A DNA stretch of 64,000 nucleotides from Paradesertivirga mongoliensis (GCF_024436395.1 NZ_JAFMZO010000002.1:868001-932000), one strand, 5' to 3'; shown: positions 9,145 through 18,972, counted from the stretch's first letter. Program-made: numbers and translations. Notes: generated by a model not told the origin, from the letters alone.

Positions 9145-12100
9145 GTGCATTGTATTTCCAATTTATACTCCCGTTCGAAATCAGAGCTAAATGAGCCTGA
9201 GCGCCAAAATGCATGGCATCGCGTTCCAAAATTCTGATTAAAGCTTTCTCCGAATCAGAAATTCTGCCTAATCCGGCCAATCCCAAAGCCGATACGTAAA
9301 GGCAGTGAATCTGGTGTCTGACCTGGAGATCATCTTCAAAAATCAGAAGGTTTGGGAGCGATACGGCAAAATAATCAATTTTTGCCTCCTCGTCCATGTG
9401 TGATGCTCCATAATTATACAGGCTCTGGAAAATCGCTTTTGCCTTATCCTCGTCGCCCAATTTTTCCCAGGCTAGTCCCTGATAAAAAATCTTGTCAGGC
9501 TGCTGGTCATTGTAAAACATTGCGGCACCTGGTTCAGACAAGCCGACTGTTGCTTTCTGCAAGAATGATGTAGCCTTAGTGTTTTGTCCCAGCGTTTCGT
9601 GGGCGATACCCAGCCAGAAGAAAATATCGTTCTCCTGCGCGCCATACAATTTACCTTCCCCTAAATTATGAGGATAGACCTGTGCTGCTTCCAACAAATC
9701 TATTGCCTCAAGACTTTTGCCATTCTGAATAGCCTGTTTGGCCAGCTCAACCAGCGCATAGATATACTGACCTGAAACCCGGCCTTCCCCTCCTTCCCAG
9801 GGATGAAATTTTCTGGCCATAATCAAAATATAGGCTCTCCGGTAATTGCCCAGAAAATTGTAAAGCGCAACCCGCTCCAGATAAAGATCATCACGTTGAA
9901 GAACAGTATCCAGATTATCTTCAAGCAGCTTCAAACGTTCTTGCGGAGCTTTATTGGTGCGTTTGTACAACTGATCAAGCTCCATTAACACGCGCGCATC
10001 ACTTTTGTCCAATTCAAATGCTTTTTCAAAGCTCGACACTGCTTTTTCAGCCAAATCCTGTTTGTTGAAATAAGCGATGGCAAGATTACGGTGTACGGCA
10101 GGAAATTCAGGGTTTCGCCGGACCGCCAATTCCCAGTTGCTAATCGCATCCGGATATTGGCGCTTATCGTACCATAAGTTGCCTAAATAATAAGGCGCTT
10201 TGGAATCTAAAGGATTTTGCTCAATCGCAAACTCAAGAACGAAAATATCTTCAACACGGTTAGGGAAACATAAATAAGAACTCGCTTCGGCCGCTTTTGT
10301 AAGATGAACTGCGCTTCGTAAATCATTTACCTGATGATAATAGAAGGCCAGATGGTAGTCCACAAGTGGGCTGCGATTATCGTCAGCCGTTAGCTGAAGT
10401 AATCCTATTGCTTCTCTATATAACCCTGCGGCGGCATAATCAACGGCGTATTCGGTTAGATTATGAGAGGTTTGCCTCGAAAGCACAAGAAGCTGTTCCA
10501 TTGCCTGCTCCGCTTCTTTTGCCAGGTTCAGGTGCTTCAGAGCTTCCGCTTTCTCATAAAGTGCACCAAGATTAAACAAGTCACGATCAAGCGCCAGATC
10601 ACATACTGCTAATGCTTCTTTATATTTCTGAAGATTCCTGAATATCGCTGCCTTTAATGCGTAAGCTTTTCCGTTATTGGCATTCCGGTCTATCGCCTTG
10701 TTGATATGATCCAACGCCAGATCGAACTCTCTTTTGATTACATCCAACTGAGCAACAGAGAAGTATCCCATATCCTGCCATGCACCGCTCCAGGTGGCCT
10801 TGTAGAAAGCGTCGTAGGCTTCTTTAAAATTTCCCAGATACTTTTGTACCAGACCAAGATTATAATATGGTTCGCCATCGTAGGGATTCGGGTTCCGGCT
10901 GGTAATGGTTTCTACTGCTTTTTCAAAGTAATCAACCGCAGCGCTGAACTTCCCTCTTCTGAGATACCATAAACCCAGGGCATTGTTGCAGCGAATATCT
11001 TTCGGATCGCGCTTCAGGGCCTCGTTGTAATAATCCAGCGGATTGTAGGTAGCGTGCCGGTACTGCTCCAGATGTTGCGCTGTAAGAAATAACTGCTCGT
11101 TGTTCTCTATTTCCTCTGGCTTTAAGGCAGTTTTAGCCGGCGCAGGCAAGGGGTTTTGTTTATTGGAGGCTGGATCGTATTTCAACAATTCATATCCTTC
11201 AGCACTTAGTACTTCTACTAAAAACCGACTTTCATCAACTGATTCAAGAAGCTCAATTTCTCTCTGCATCACTTTTCCAGGGCTGAGAGAAAACGTTTCT
11301 TCGTAAACAATTTTTCCAGCTACTGAAAAAGTAAGTTTTCTATCTGATTGGTTAGAGGTAGCATATAGTTTCAGCATCGCTCTATCACCGGCCTTTTCAA
11401 CGTTCAGTAACAAATCCTTCGTAGCATTCTTCACCAGGCCCAGCTCCTGATAGGGCAGAAAATATTGCGTGAATGTCTTTTCTTCATAAGGCATTAGCCA
11501 GCTGAAGTCGGGCTGATTATCGGTAAACATCCCTGTCATGAGTTCGATGTACGGTCCATCTTCGTCAGTTAAGTTCCTGTCCCATGCTTTACCGAAATCA
11601 CTGTACCCCCAAGTCCATTGCTTCTTTCCTGGCGATACGTGGTGATTTGCTACATGCAGAACGCCAGCACGGGAATCATGTTCATAACCTCCCATAAAAT
11701 CATACTCCGAATTGACAGCCATATAAGATGTCGGCACGGGAATATTTTTATACCTGGAGATATCTGTTCCGGGAGAATAATCTACTTTGTAGTAGGTGCC
11801 TGTAGCAATTGGAAAGGTGGATACATCTCTTTTTCCATGATCAAAAACCGCATTTACATCGGGCGGAAACACAGACTGATAGTGATCATTCACTTTTACC
11901 GCGGGATTTGCCCACCATAAAAATGTTTGTGGTAAATTAGTCCGATTATAGAGTTTAGCTTTGATTTCAAGATACGCCTTGTCTGGATAAAGGGTAAAAC
12001 CCGCCATCCCCTTGGTTCGGAACATCTTTTCAATCTCGTTTACCCAGACCGTTTTACTTCCGTCTTCATTTTCGGCAATGGTATAATCTATTGGTTCGAA

Positions 12101-12487
12101 GGTACTCGGACGGTGGTGTTGTGGCCAGTTAAATTCAATTCCTCCCGAGATCCAGGGACCTGTTAATCCAACCAGAGCCGGCTTAATTACCTGATTATAA
12201 TAGATAAAGTGCCGTTCTTTGATTTTATCATAAGCCATCTGGATGCGGCCTCCGAGCTCCGGAAGGATCATAACTTTGAGATACTCATTTTCGAGAAACA
12301 AGCCAGTATACTCTTTATCAACTTTCTGGTCGAAGATTTTTTCAATAACCGGGTTTGGATAAACTGTCCCGCTGCTCCCCTGGTAAACCCGTTTTTCAAA
12401 AAACATAGGATTTTTGTCGGGCTCGCCAATACCATAGGTAGGGATAGTTACTTTTTCTTCCCAAACTTTTACAGGACTATCGCTCAT
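9131..12487 (-). CDS. DUF5107 domain protein with TPR array
   Basis: Large protein of 1118 residues with no signal peptide, so probably cytoplasmic. Residues about 35-340 match the DUF5107 type: a galactose-mutarotase-like beta fold with LPELGGRIQMAYDK, ISGGIEFNWPQHHRP and FLWWANPAV. From about 450 to the end there are many tetratricopeptide repeats (for example GLWYLRRGKFSAAVDYFEKAVE and LGLVQKYLGNFKEAYDAFYKA). In Bacteroidota and Actinobacteria such proteins sit in sugar operons; their activity is not established to my knowledge. It lies 10 bp after the MFS porter gene and overlaps the GH2 gene, so it is firmly part of this catabolic operon. A role in handling a sugar or oligosaccharide (epimerase-like) is inference. 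Confidence 0.82.
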   Translation of the reverse strand: MSDSPVKVWEEKVTIPTYGIGEPDKNPMFFEKRVYQGSSGTVYPNPVIEKIFDQKVDKEYTGLFLENEYLKVMILPELGGRIQMAYDKIKERHFIYYNQVIKPALVGLTGPWISGGIEFNWPQHHRPSTFEPIDYTIAENEDGSKTVWVNEIEKMFRTKGMAGFTLYPDKAYLEIKAKLYNRTNLPQTFLWWANPAVKVNDHYQSVFPPDVNAVFDHGKRDVSTFPIATGTYYKVDYSPGTDISRYKNIPVPTSYMAVNSEYDFMGGYEHDSRAGVLHVANHHVSPGKKQWTWGYSDFGKAWDRNLTDEDGPYIELMTGMFTDNQPDFSWLMPYEEKTFTQYFLPYQELGLVKNATKDLLLNVEKAGDRAMLKLYATSNQSDRKLTFSVAGKIVYEETFSLSPGKVMQREIELLESVDESRFLVEVLSAEGYELLKYDPASNKQNPLPAPAKTALKPEEIENNEQLFLTAQHLEQYRHATYNPLDYYNEALKRDPKDIRCNNALGLWYLRRGKFSAAVDYFEKAVETITSRNPNPYDGEPYYNLGLVQKYLGNFKEAYDAFYKATWSGAWQDMGYFSVAQLDVIKREFDLALDHINKAIDRNANNGKAYALKAAIFRNLQKYKEALAVCDLALDRDLFNLGALYEKAEALKHLNLAKEAEQAMEQLLVLSRQTSHNLTEYAVDYAAAGLYREAIGLLQLTADDNRSPLVDYHLAFYYHQVNDLRSAVHLTKAAEASSYLCFPNRVEDIFVLEFAIEQNPLDSKAPYYLGNLWYDKRQYPDAISNWELAVRRNPEFPAVHRNLAIAYFNKQDLAEKAVSSFEKAFELDKSDARVLMELDQLYKRTNKAPQERLKLLEDNLDTVLQRDDLYLERVALYNFLGNYRRAYILIMARKFHPWEGGEGRVSGQYIYALVELAKQAIQNGKSLEAIDLLEAAQVYPHNLGEGKLYGAQENDIFFWLGIAHETLGQNTKATSFLQKATVGLSEPGAAMFYNDQQPDKIFYQGLAWEKLGDEDKAKAIFQSLYNYGASHMDEEAKIDYFAVSLPNLLIFEDDLQVRHQIHCLYVSALGLAGLGRISDSEKALIRILERDAMHFGAQAHLALISNGSINWKYNAHEKF

Positions 12488-12497
12488 ATAACTGGTA

Positions 12498-13844
12498 TCA
12501 ATGTCTTACAAAATTATCTTCGAGTTCTTCAAGAGTCTGTCCTTTTGTTTCTCTCACCTTCCTTAATACGAAAAGAAAACCTAGGAAACAGATGATAGCG
12601 TACAGGTAAAACGGACCGTAAGTCCCTAGTTTCTGGGCCAGAATCGGGAAGGTAAAAACGAGCAGAAAATAAGCTCCCCATAGCGATACGATCGCAACAG
12701 ATGATGCCATTCCGCGAATGCTATTGGGAAATATCTCTGATATTAACACCCAGGTAACCGGTGCGAGAGATGTAGCATACATGCCGATAGCCAGCAATAC
12801 AAAAATCGAGACAAATTCGGCAGAAGCCTGACTCTGTAACAGAAATGCCAACACGATGTATACCACCGACAAGCCCAAAGAGCCGATGAGCATGAGGGGG
12901 CGCCTCCCGAGTCTGTCGACCTGCCACATCGCCAGCAAGGTAAAAACCAGGTTCACGACTCCGATAGAAACCGTTTCGAAAAGCTGACGATCGAGGCTGG
13001 CACCAACAGACTCGAAAATGGTTGAAGTGTAGTTGAATACAACATTAATTCCACAGAGCTGCTGAAATACAGCGAGTGTAATCCCTACAACAACGGCAGG
13101 CCTCACACCTTTCTGGAAAACTGCCGAAAAGGACGGCCTGGTTCCTCCAATTAACGATTTTTCGATCTCTGCGGTTGTTTTCGCCACAAAATCGGCCGAA
13201 CCGATGCTATGCAAAACTGCTTTTCCCTGCTCTATTTTGCCCGCCTTTAAAAGCCAGCGAGGGCTTTCGGGTAACCACACCACTCCCAGTAAAAATAAGG
13301 CAGAAGGCACCGCACCTATTCCAAACATCCAGCGCCATGCTTCCGGTCCGTTATCGGCCAGTGTGTAGTTAATTAAATTGGTTATCAGAATCCCTATAAC
13401 TATTGTTAACTGATTGATTGCAACATTACGCCCTCTTACATGCGCCGGGGAAACTTCAGCTATGTACATGGGACTAAGAATGGATGCCATTCCAACTCCA
13501 ATACCGGCCGCAAAGCGCATAGAAACGAAAAAGGACAGTTCGTCTGAAAAAGCCATTCCGAAGGATGACAGTGCAAAAATCCCCGCGGCCAGCATCAGGC
13601 CAGGTCGCCGGCCATATTTATCGGCAAGCTTGCCGGCAATTAAGGTCCCGACGATACAGCCTAGTGCCAGGGATCCTGTGAGAAAACCTTCCCACCATGC
13701 GGTGAAGTGAAATTTTTCCCGTAAAAACGGAAGTGCACCTGAAATGACAGCAAAGTCAAATCCAAATAGATATCCTCCTAAAGCGGAGATAAAAGAAATA
13801 CCCAGGATATAACGGTGATTAAAAGTCGGGTTTGGTTTATCCAT
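12498..13844 (-). CDS. MFS sugar porter (sugar:H+ symporter family)
   Basis: Inner-membrane sugar transporter with 12 predicted helices. Sugar-porter signatures are present: GGYLFGFDFAVISGAL in helix 1, GKLADKYGRRPGLM between helices 2 and 3, WLPESPRWLLKAGK before the central loop, QQLCGINVVFNYTSTIF in helix 7 and VDRLGRRPLM between helices 8 and 9. It is closest in type to XylE/GalP-like symporters. The frame opens at 13898, but I took the ATG at 13844 (MDKPNPTFNHRYILG), which gives 448 residues and fits the family N-terminus. It is the first gene of the catabolic operon and divergent from the AraC-type regulator. It would import the monosaccharide released by the GH35 and GH2 enzymes. Confidence 0.9.
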   Translation of the reverse strand: MDKPNPTFNHRYILGISFISALGGYLFGFDFAVISGALPFLREKFHFTAWWEGFLTGSLALGCIVGTLIAGKLADKYGRRPGLMLAAGIFALSSFGMAFSDELSFFVSMRFAAGIGVGMASILSPMYIAEVSPAHVRGRNVAINQLTIVIGILITNLINYTLADNGPEAWRWMFGIGAVPSALFLLGVVWLPESPRWLLKAGKIEQGKAVLHSIGSADFVAKTTAEIEKSLIGGTRPSFSAVFQKGVRPAVVVGITLAVFQQLCGINVVFNYTSTIFESVGASLDRQLFETVSIGVVNLVFTLLAMWQVDRLGRRPLMLIGSLGLSVVYIVLAFLLQSQASAEFVSIFVLLAIGMYATSLAPVTWVLISEIFPNSIRGMASSVAIVSLWGAYFLLVFTFPILAQKLGTYGPFYLYAIICFLGFLFVLRKVRETKGQTLEELEDNFVRH

Positions 13845-13973
13845 TTTACTTCGGGTTTCAATTGGAATTGTAAAGTTAAGTGATAACTCAGCATTCAAAA
13901 TGGAGTAAGACTTTAAATAGATGGACTATCTTACGACAAAAATCCAAATCAAGGATTATCTTTGAAAAGGAAC

Positions 13974-14867
13974 ATGAGTAATATTACGGGCAATTTAAAG
14001 ACGATCCAGGAAGGATTTTTAGGACAGAGAATGACTGTATTCTCACCCGACCGGCTTGCACGAATCGAAGAAAACGTCTTTGCTAAAAGCCTCTACCCCA
14101 CAGCAATTGGCTACTATCCGAATGCTTCCTTCCACGAGCGGCACAGAAAAGGCGGCAGCGAGCAGTACATTCTGCTTTATTGCGTTGGTGGCAAGGGATG
14201 GATAAAACTCGATGGCGAAGAAGAATTTATTCTTACCCCGAATACATATTATATTCTTCCTAAAAATATTGCGCATAGTTATGGGAGTTCGCTGGATGAC
14301 CCATGGAGTATTTACTGGGTTCACTTCAGCGGCAGCGCTGCCGACCTGCTCTATGAGAGGTTTATATCCAAGCTGAATATTCTCCCTACAATTCCGTATG
14401 ACCCGGTTAACGTTTCAGCGTTCGATCAGCTATTTAATCTCTCAGAAAGCGATCTTGATGCCCAGGAAATTGAAATCCTGCATATCCGTTTACTGCAATT
14501 TATCAGTGCTTTTATCTATACCGGCAGCAGAACCAGCGATGAAAACGAGGACGACATACAAAGATCTCTACTCTTCATGAAGAGCAATCTCGACAAGAAT
14601 ATGCTGATCAAAGAACTTGCAAGCCGGGCTAACTATTCAGTATCGCGATACTCTGAACTGTTCAGGAAACGCACGGGCTATGCTCCGATCCAGTATTTCC
14701 TGCAGTTGAAGATCCAGAAATCCTGCCAATACCTCTACTTTACAAAAATGACCGTTAAAGAAATCTGTAAAGAGATTGGATTTGATGACCCGTATTATTT
14801 TTCGAGAATGTTTAAAAAACAAATGAATATCTCACCTACCCAATATCGAATACAGCACCAACGTTGA
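13974..14867 (+). CDS. AraC-family transcriptional regulator
   Basis: Sugar-responsive regulator of 297 residues. The N-terminal cupin-like AraC_binding domain (about 40-160) includes EQYILLYCVGGKGWIKLDG and YYILPKNIAHSYGSS, typical of effector-binding AraC proteins. Two helix-turn-helix units occupy the last 100 residues (LASRANYSVSRYSELFRKRTG and KEICKEIGFDDPYYFSRMFKK). The frame also opens at a TTG at 13962, but ATG 13974 is the better start. It is divergent from the porter operon with about 130 bp between start codons, which makes it the probable local activator. TATCTTTG at 13957-13964 fits the Bacteroidota -7 pattern TAnnTTTG, but if used the transcript would be nearly leaderless, so I do not call it. 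Confidence 0.88.
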   Translation: MSNITGNLKTIQEGFLGQRMTVFSPDRLARIEENVFAKSLYPTAIGYYPNASFHERHRKGGSEQYILLYCVGGKGWIKLDGEEEFILTPNTYYILPKNIAHSYGSSLDDPWSIYWVHFSGSAADLLYERFISKLNILPTIPYDPVNVSAFDQLFNLSESDLDAQEIEILHIRLLQFISAFIYTGSRTSDENEDDIQRSLLFMKSNLDKNMLIKELASRANYSVSRYSELFRKRTGYAPIQYFLQLKIQKSCQYLYFTKMTVKEICKEIGFDDPYYFSRMFKKQMNISPTQYRIQHQR

Positions 14868-14933
14868 TACTGATATTTGGAGTAGCAGCAGAATCCCGAC
14901 AACTACAAGACCGCCCCCTGCCGAATAGAGACG

Positions 14934-16136
14934 CTACATCTCCCTTAATAAGCCCAGGCACTGATTCGCTATCTCCAATTCTTCATTGGTCGGAATCACC
15001 AGGACCTTTGTACGCCCATTTGCTGTATTAATTTCTCTGATACCAGGCTCTCTCTTCTGATTCTTATCTTCATCTAGGCTAATACCGAAAAAGTCCATGT
15101 CCTGGCAAACAAGCTTGCGGGTCAGCGGATCGTTCTCTCCCACCCCGGCGGTAAACACAATAGCATCGAGCCCGCCGAGAGCTGCTGCATACGAACCGAT
15201 ATATTTTTTAATACGGTACGCGTATAGATCGTAGGCGAGCCTCGCATTCTTGTCGCCTTTATCCATAGATTTCCTGATATCGCGCATGTCGCTGTACCCG
15301 GTGAGACCTAACATGCCACTGCGTTTGTTTAAAAGGTTACTCACCTGTTCAACATCGTAACCCAGATGAGAAACAAGGTGAAACACGATTGATGCGTCGA
15401 TATTACCGCTTCGGGTTCCCATCACCAGGCCGTCTAAAGGGCCCATTCCCATACTGGTATCTACACACGTTCCTCCGTCTACTGCAGCCATACTGCAGCC
15501 GTTACCAAGATGAATGGTGATGATTTTGGCTGATGGTTTGGCCAGATATTCACTAGCCTGCTCTGCTACAAATTTATGACTGGTACCATGAAAGCCATAT
15601 ACCCGGATACCATAATCTGTATAATAGGAATTTGGGATAGCATAGCGAAAAGCTTTTTCCGGGAGGGTTTGATGAAAGGCTGTGTCAAAAACTGCGATCT
15701 GGGTGGCTTTTCTAAAGATCTTTTCCGCCACTTCTATTCCAAGATATCCACCTGGGTTATGCAAAGGAGCCAGTGGAAACAGCTTCTTGATCTCTTCTTT
15801 CACTTCAAGCGTAATCACGGTAGTTTTTGAAAAACTCTCGCCTCCGTGAACAACCCTATGACCAACCACTTCAATTTCATCGGGGTTCTGGATCACCCCG
15901 ATTTCGGGTTCTGTGAGTAATCTACCCACTTCCTGCATGCCGGCTTCGTGATCGGGAAGATCGAGTGTCCGGCTGATCACCTGCTCATGGCCACCGGTAT
16001 ACACTTTATGCGTTATGATAGAATCCTCCAGCCCGATGCGTTCAACTAAGCCACTGCATATTGGCTGCTCTGACGGCATTTTAAAAAACTGGTACTTTAT
16101 TGAGCTGCTGCCGGAATTAATTACAAATACGTTCAT
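14934..16136 (-). CDS. ackA: Acetate kinase
   Basis: Converts acetyl phosphate and ADP to acetate and ATP in the cytoplasm; 400 residues, the usual length. The signatures are present: VINSGSSSIKYQ at the N-terminus, GHRVVHGGE, VFDTAFHQTLP, GFHGTSHKFV (phosphate loop), IHLGNGCSMAAV, MGPLDGLVMGTRSGNIDAS, and the C-terminal FTAGVGEND. It follows pta on the same strand as expected for the Pta-Ack pathway, but the two genes are separated by a 65-bp tandem repeat array. The first repeat copy abuts the start codon, and the CAT (plus strand) of the start falls at the same position as a CAT found in the repeat units. Confidence 0.97.
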   Translation of the reverse strand: MNVFVINSGSSSIKYQFFKMPSEQPICSGLVERIGLEDSIITHKVYTGGHEQVISRTLDLPDHEAGMQEVGRLLTEPEIGVIQNPDEIEVVGHRVVHGGESFSKTTVITLEVKEEIKKLFPLAPLHNPGGYLGIEVAEKIFRKATQIAVFDTAFHQTLPEKAFRYAIPNSYYTDYGIRVYGFHGTSHKFVAEQASEYLAKPSAKIITIHLGNGCSMAAVDGGTCVDTSMGMGPLDGLVMGTRSGNIDASIVFHLVSHLGYDVEQVSNLLNKRSGMLGLTGYSDMRDIRKSMDKGDKNARLAYDLYAYRIKKYIGSYAAALGGLDAIVFTAGVGENDPLTRKLVCQDMDFFGISLDEDKNQKREPGIREINTANGRTKVLVIPTNEELEIANQCLGLLREM

Positions 16137-16694
16137 TAGAGAAAGTCAAAAATCAAAATTAAAAAGTCAAAAGGGCAAATTGCTTCATTTGAGAAAGTCA
16201 TTAGAGAAAGTCAAAAATCAAAATTAAAAAGTCAAAAGAGCAAATTGCTTCATTTGAGAAAGTCATTAGAGAAGTCAAAAATCAAAATTAAAAAGTCAAA
16301 AGAGCAAATTGCTTCATTTGAGAAAGTCATTAGAGAAAGTCGAAAATCAAAATTAAAAAGTCAAAAGAGCAAATTGCTTCATTTGAGAAAGTCATTAGAG
16401 AAAGTCAAAAATCAAAATTAAAAAGTCAAAAGAGCAAATTGCTTCATTTGAGAAAGTCATTAGAGAAGTCAAAAATCAAAATTTAAAAGTCAAAAGAGCA
16501 AATTGCTTCATTTGAGAAAGTCATTTGAGAAAGTCAAAAATCAAAATTAAAAAGTCAAAAGAGCAAATTGCTTCATTTGAGAAAGTCATTTGAGAAAGTC
16601 GAAAATCAAAATTTAAAAGTCAAAAGAGCAAATTGCTTCATTTGAGAAAGTCATTTGAGAAAGTCAAAAATCAAAATTAAAAAGTCAAAAGAGC
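16137..16694 (+). repeat. 65-bp tandem repeat array between pta and ackA
   Basis: Eight complete copies and one partial copy of a 65-bp A-rich unit (plus strand) fill nearly the whole pta-ackA gap. Each unit contains gagaaagtcaaaaatcaaaa, then ttaaaaagtcaaaagagc, then a short inverted repeat CAAAT-tgcttc-ATTTG. Copies differ by few bases: copies 3 and 6 lack one base (gagaag, 64 bp), copies 4 and 8 read gtcgaaaat, copies 6 and 8 read atttaaaag, and copies 1-6 begin ttagag while 7-9 begin tttgag. The period is not a multiple of three, so it is non-coding. There are no unique spacers. On the ackA strand most units contain TAATTTTG, a match to TAnnTTTG. The 71-codon frame at 16015-16227 only reads through ackA antisense and two copies. 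Confidence 0.97.
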
Positions 16695-16700
16695 CGGTTC

Positions 16701-18794
16701 TTAACCTTCCTGGCTTTGAATAGCTGTAATAATAACAGTGTTAAAAATATCGTCGACGGTGCATCCGCGACTTAAGTCGTTAACCGGCTTATTCAGCCCC
16801 TGCAACATTGGCCCTATGGCTAAAGCGCCGGTTTCCCGCTGAACGGCCTTATATGTATTATTTCCCGTGTTTAGATCCGGAAAAATCAACACGCTCGCCT
16901 GACCTGCCACAGCTGAGTTGGGCATTTTCTGTTTACCAACAACCGGATCTACTGCTGCGTCGTATTGGATCGGTCCTTCAACTTTTAAGTCCGGACGTTT
17001 TTCTTTCACAATTTCTGTAGCGCGCCGAACCTTCTCAACATCCTCGCCTGCTCCCGATGTTCCCGAAGAATATGAAAGCATCGCAATCCTCGGCTCAATA
17101 CCGAAACGCTGACTGGTTTCTGCTGAGGAAATAGCGATCTCGGCCAGCTGTTCTGCGGTTGGATTGGGATTTACCGCACAATCTCCAAATACAGATACAC
17201 GGTCTTCAAGGCACATAAAAAACACCGAAGACACCGTAGAAATTCCGGGTTTTGTTTTAACGAATTGCAAAGCTGGCCTGATAGTATGCTGGGTAGTATG
17301 AGTAGCTCCAGAAACCATTCCATCAGCATGTCCCTTATAAACCATCATGGTTCCGAAATAAGATACGTCGGTCATTAGATCGCGGGCCATTTCCAGGGTA
17401 ACATTTTTGTCCTTTCTCAATTCGTACAAAGTATTCACATAATCGTCATAATACTCCGAGTTTGCCGGATCGATGATATTTACCTTTGCAGGATCAAGAC
17501 TTAGCCCAAGACGTTTTATCGAAGCCCCTATATCAGCCTGATTACCCAAAATGGTTAATGTCACTATCTCTTGCGCAACCAGGCGTGCGGCGGCTTTTAA
17601 AACCCGGTCGTCATCGCCTTCAGGCAACACGATGTTTTTGATCGTTCTTTTTGCCCATTTGCCAAGCTGGTACTGAAACATATGGGGCGTCATTCCATCA
17701 GACTCATATGTAACGATCTTCTCATCCAATAACGCAATATCTACGTGCCGGTTAAATGTATCAATCGCAAGCTCAATTTTTTTTACATTATCCGGGGTGA
17801 TGCGCGCCTTAACTGCAGCGATCTCTGTAATTGTTTGAAAGGTGCCGGTTTGAACCGACATTATAGGAACAACGTTCTGCAAACCATTAATCAAACGAAC
17901 GATTGGCTCTTCAGGCTCTGAACCTGCGGTAAGCACAATTCCGGCAACTTTAGGATAACTCGAAGATAAATTTGCCTGAAGAGACCCGATGATAATATCT
18001 CCCCGGTCGCCGGGGGTTACAATCAGAACATTCTCTTTTATATGATTTAAAAAGTTGGGAACATGCATCGCTCCGGTTACGAAGTTATCAACCTGGTTAG
18101 AAAGGTACTCTTCCCCAAAAAGGAGTTTTCCGTCCAAACTTTCATAAATCTCTTTGATAGTTGGGCTTTGCAAACCTTTATCAGCAGGAATTACCGCCAA
18201 AATAGTATCAGTAGGTAATTGAGCATTTAACAATTGTCGCACATCGTCAACCTGACCGTCGTGTATTTTATTGGCAACAATTGCAAGGACCTGAATTTCG
18301 CGGGCTTCAAAGTTCCTCAATAAGTTCAGAACGTCATTAATTATCTGGGCGGTAGTTTTTCTCTCACCCGATACCACCAATATCGCCGGCGCATTCAAAT
18401 TCTTGGCAATACGTACGTTTGACTCAAACTCAAAAGCTGCACCCTCCCCATCATAATCACTTCCTTCTAAAATCGTAAAGTCATAGTTCTCTTCTAACTT
18501 TTTAAATTTGGTAATGATGGTATCTATCATCTCGCCCTGGCTCTCGCTCTCTAAATGGCGCATTGCTTCCTGGCGGGTGAATGCATATACGTCCTCAAAA
18601 TTAATAGGCAAATTAAAATGCTCTATTATGGTTTGTATGTGAACATCTTTCTTCTCGCGCGGATCATGGTTAATGATAGGCTTGAAATACCCTATCTTCT
18701 GAGCCTTACCCAGCAGCATATTCACAAGTCCGAAAGCAACAATTGATTTGCCACTATATGGCTCGGCAGACGCTATAAAAATCGTTTTCGTCAT
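16701..18794 (-). CDS. pta: Phosphate acetyltransferase, long form
   Basis: Interconverts acetyl-CoA and acetyl phosphate; 697 residues, matching the long three-domain form. The N-terminal P-loop domain resembles dethiobiotin synthetase (IASAEPYSGKSIVAFGL; EGSDYDGEG). A DRTGG-type regulatory domain lies at about 210-320 (VTPGDRGDIIIGS). The catalytic PTA/PTB domain starts near 375 with IVLPEGDDDRVLKAA, DGMVSGATHTT, YSSGTSGAGEDVEKVR and GPIQYDAAVDP. It is the first gene of the pta-ackA pair on the minus strand. The stop codon is only a few bases from the last, truncated repeat copy. Confidence 0.97.
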   Translation of the reverse strand: MTKTIFIASAEPYSGKSIVAFGLVNMLLGKAQKIGYFKPIINHDPREKKDVHIQTIIEHFNLPINFEDVYAFTRQEAMRHLESESQGEMIDTIITKFKKLEENYDFTILEGSDYDGEGAAFEFESNVRIAKNLNAPAILVVSGERKTTAQIINDVLNLLRNFEAREIQVLAIVANKIHDGQVDDVRQLLNAQLPTDTILAVIPADKGLQSPTIKEIYESLDGKLLFGEEYLSNQVDNFVTGAMHVPNFLNHIKENVLIVTPGDRGDIIIGSLQANLSSSYPKVAGIVLTAGSEPEEPIVRLINGLQNVVPIMSVQTGTFQTITEIAAVKARITPDNVKKIELAIDTFNRHVDIALLDEKIVTYESDGMTPHMFQYQLGKWAKRTIKNIVLPEGDDDRVLKAAARLVAQEIVTLTILGNQADIGASIKRLGLSLDPAKVNIIDPANSEYYDDYVNTLYELRKDKNVTLEMARDLMTDVSYFGTMMVYKGHADGMVSGATHTTQHTIRPALQFVKTKPGISTVSSVFFMCLEDRVSVFGDCAVNPNPTAEQLAEIAISSAETSQRFGIEPRIAMLSYSSGTSGAGEDVEKVRRATEIVKEKRPDLKVEGPIQYDAAVDPVVGKQKMPNSAVAGQASVLIFPDLNTGNNTYKAVQRETGALAIGPMLQGLNKPVNDLSRGCTVDDIFNTVIITAIQSQEG

Positions 18795-18972
18795 AACATT
18801 AAATTACGTTCAAAAGTACTTCATACTATTTTAAATAGTGTGGCACCCATCATCTTTCAGAATGATATTAAACTGAAATCAAACGGTTATCCATACAACG
18901 CGCAGACTGCCGAAATGTAATGAATATCCCGATCTTTTGACCGGACTCATTCTTAGCTGCACTCTCACCGAT

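Noticed and set aside
13957-13964. TATCTTTG as the promoter -7 box of the AraC-type gene
   Set aside because: It is 10 bp from the ATG and has no TTTG at the right distance upstream.
16015-16227. Plus-strand 70-residue protein over the ackA start and repeats
   Set aside because: It reads ackA antisense and then repeat sequence; the 65-bp period breaks the frame.
16137-16694. CRISPR array
   Set aside because: The 65-bp units are adjacent with no unique spacers between them, and no cas genes are present.
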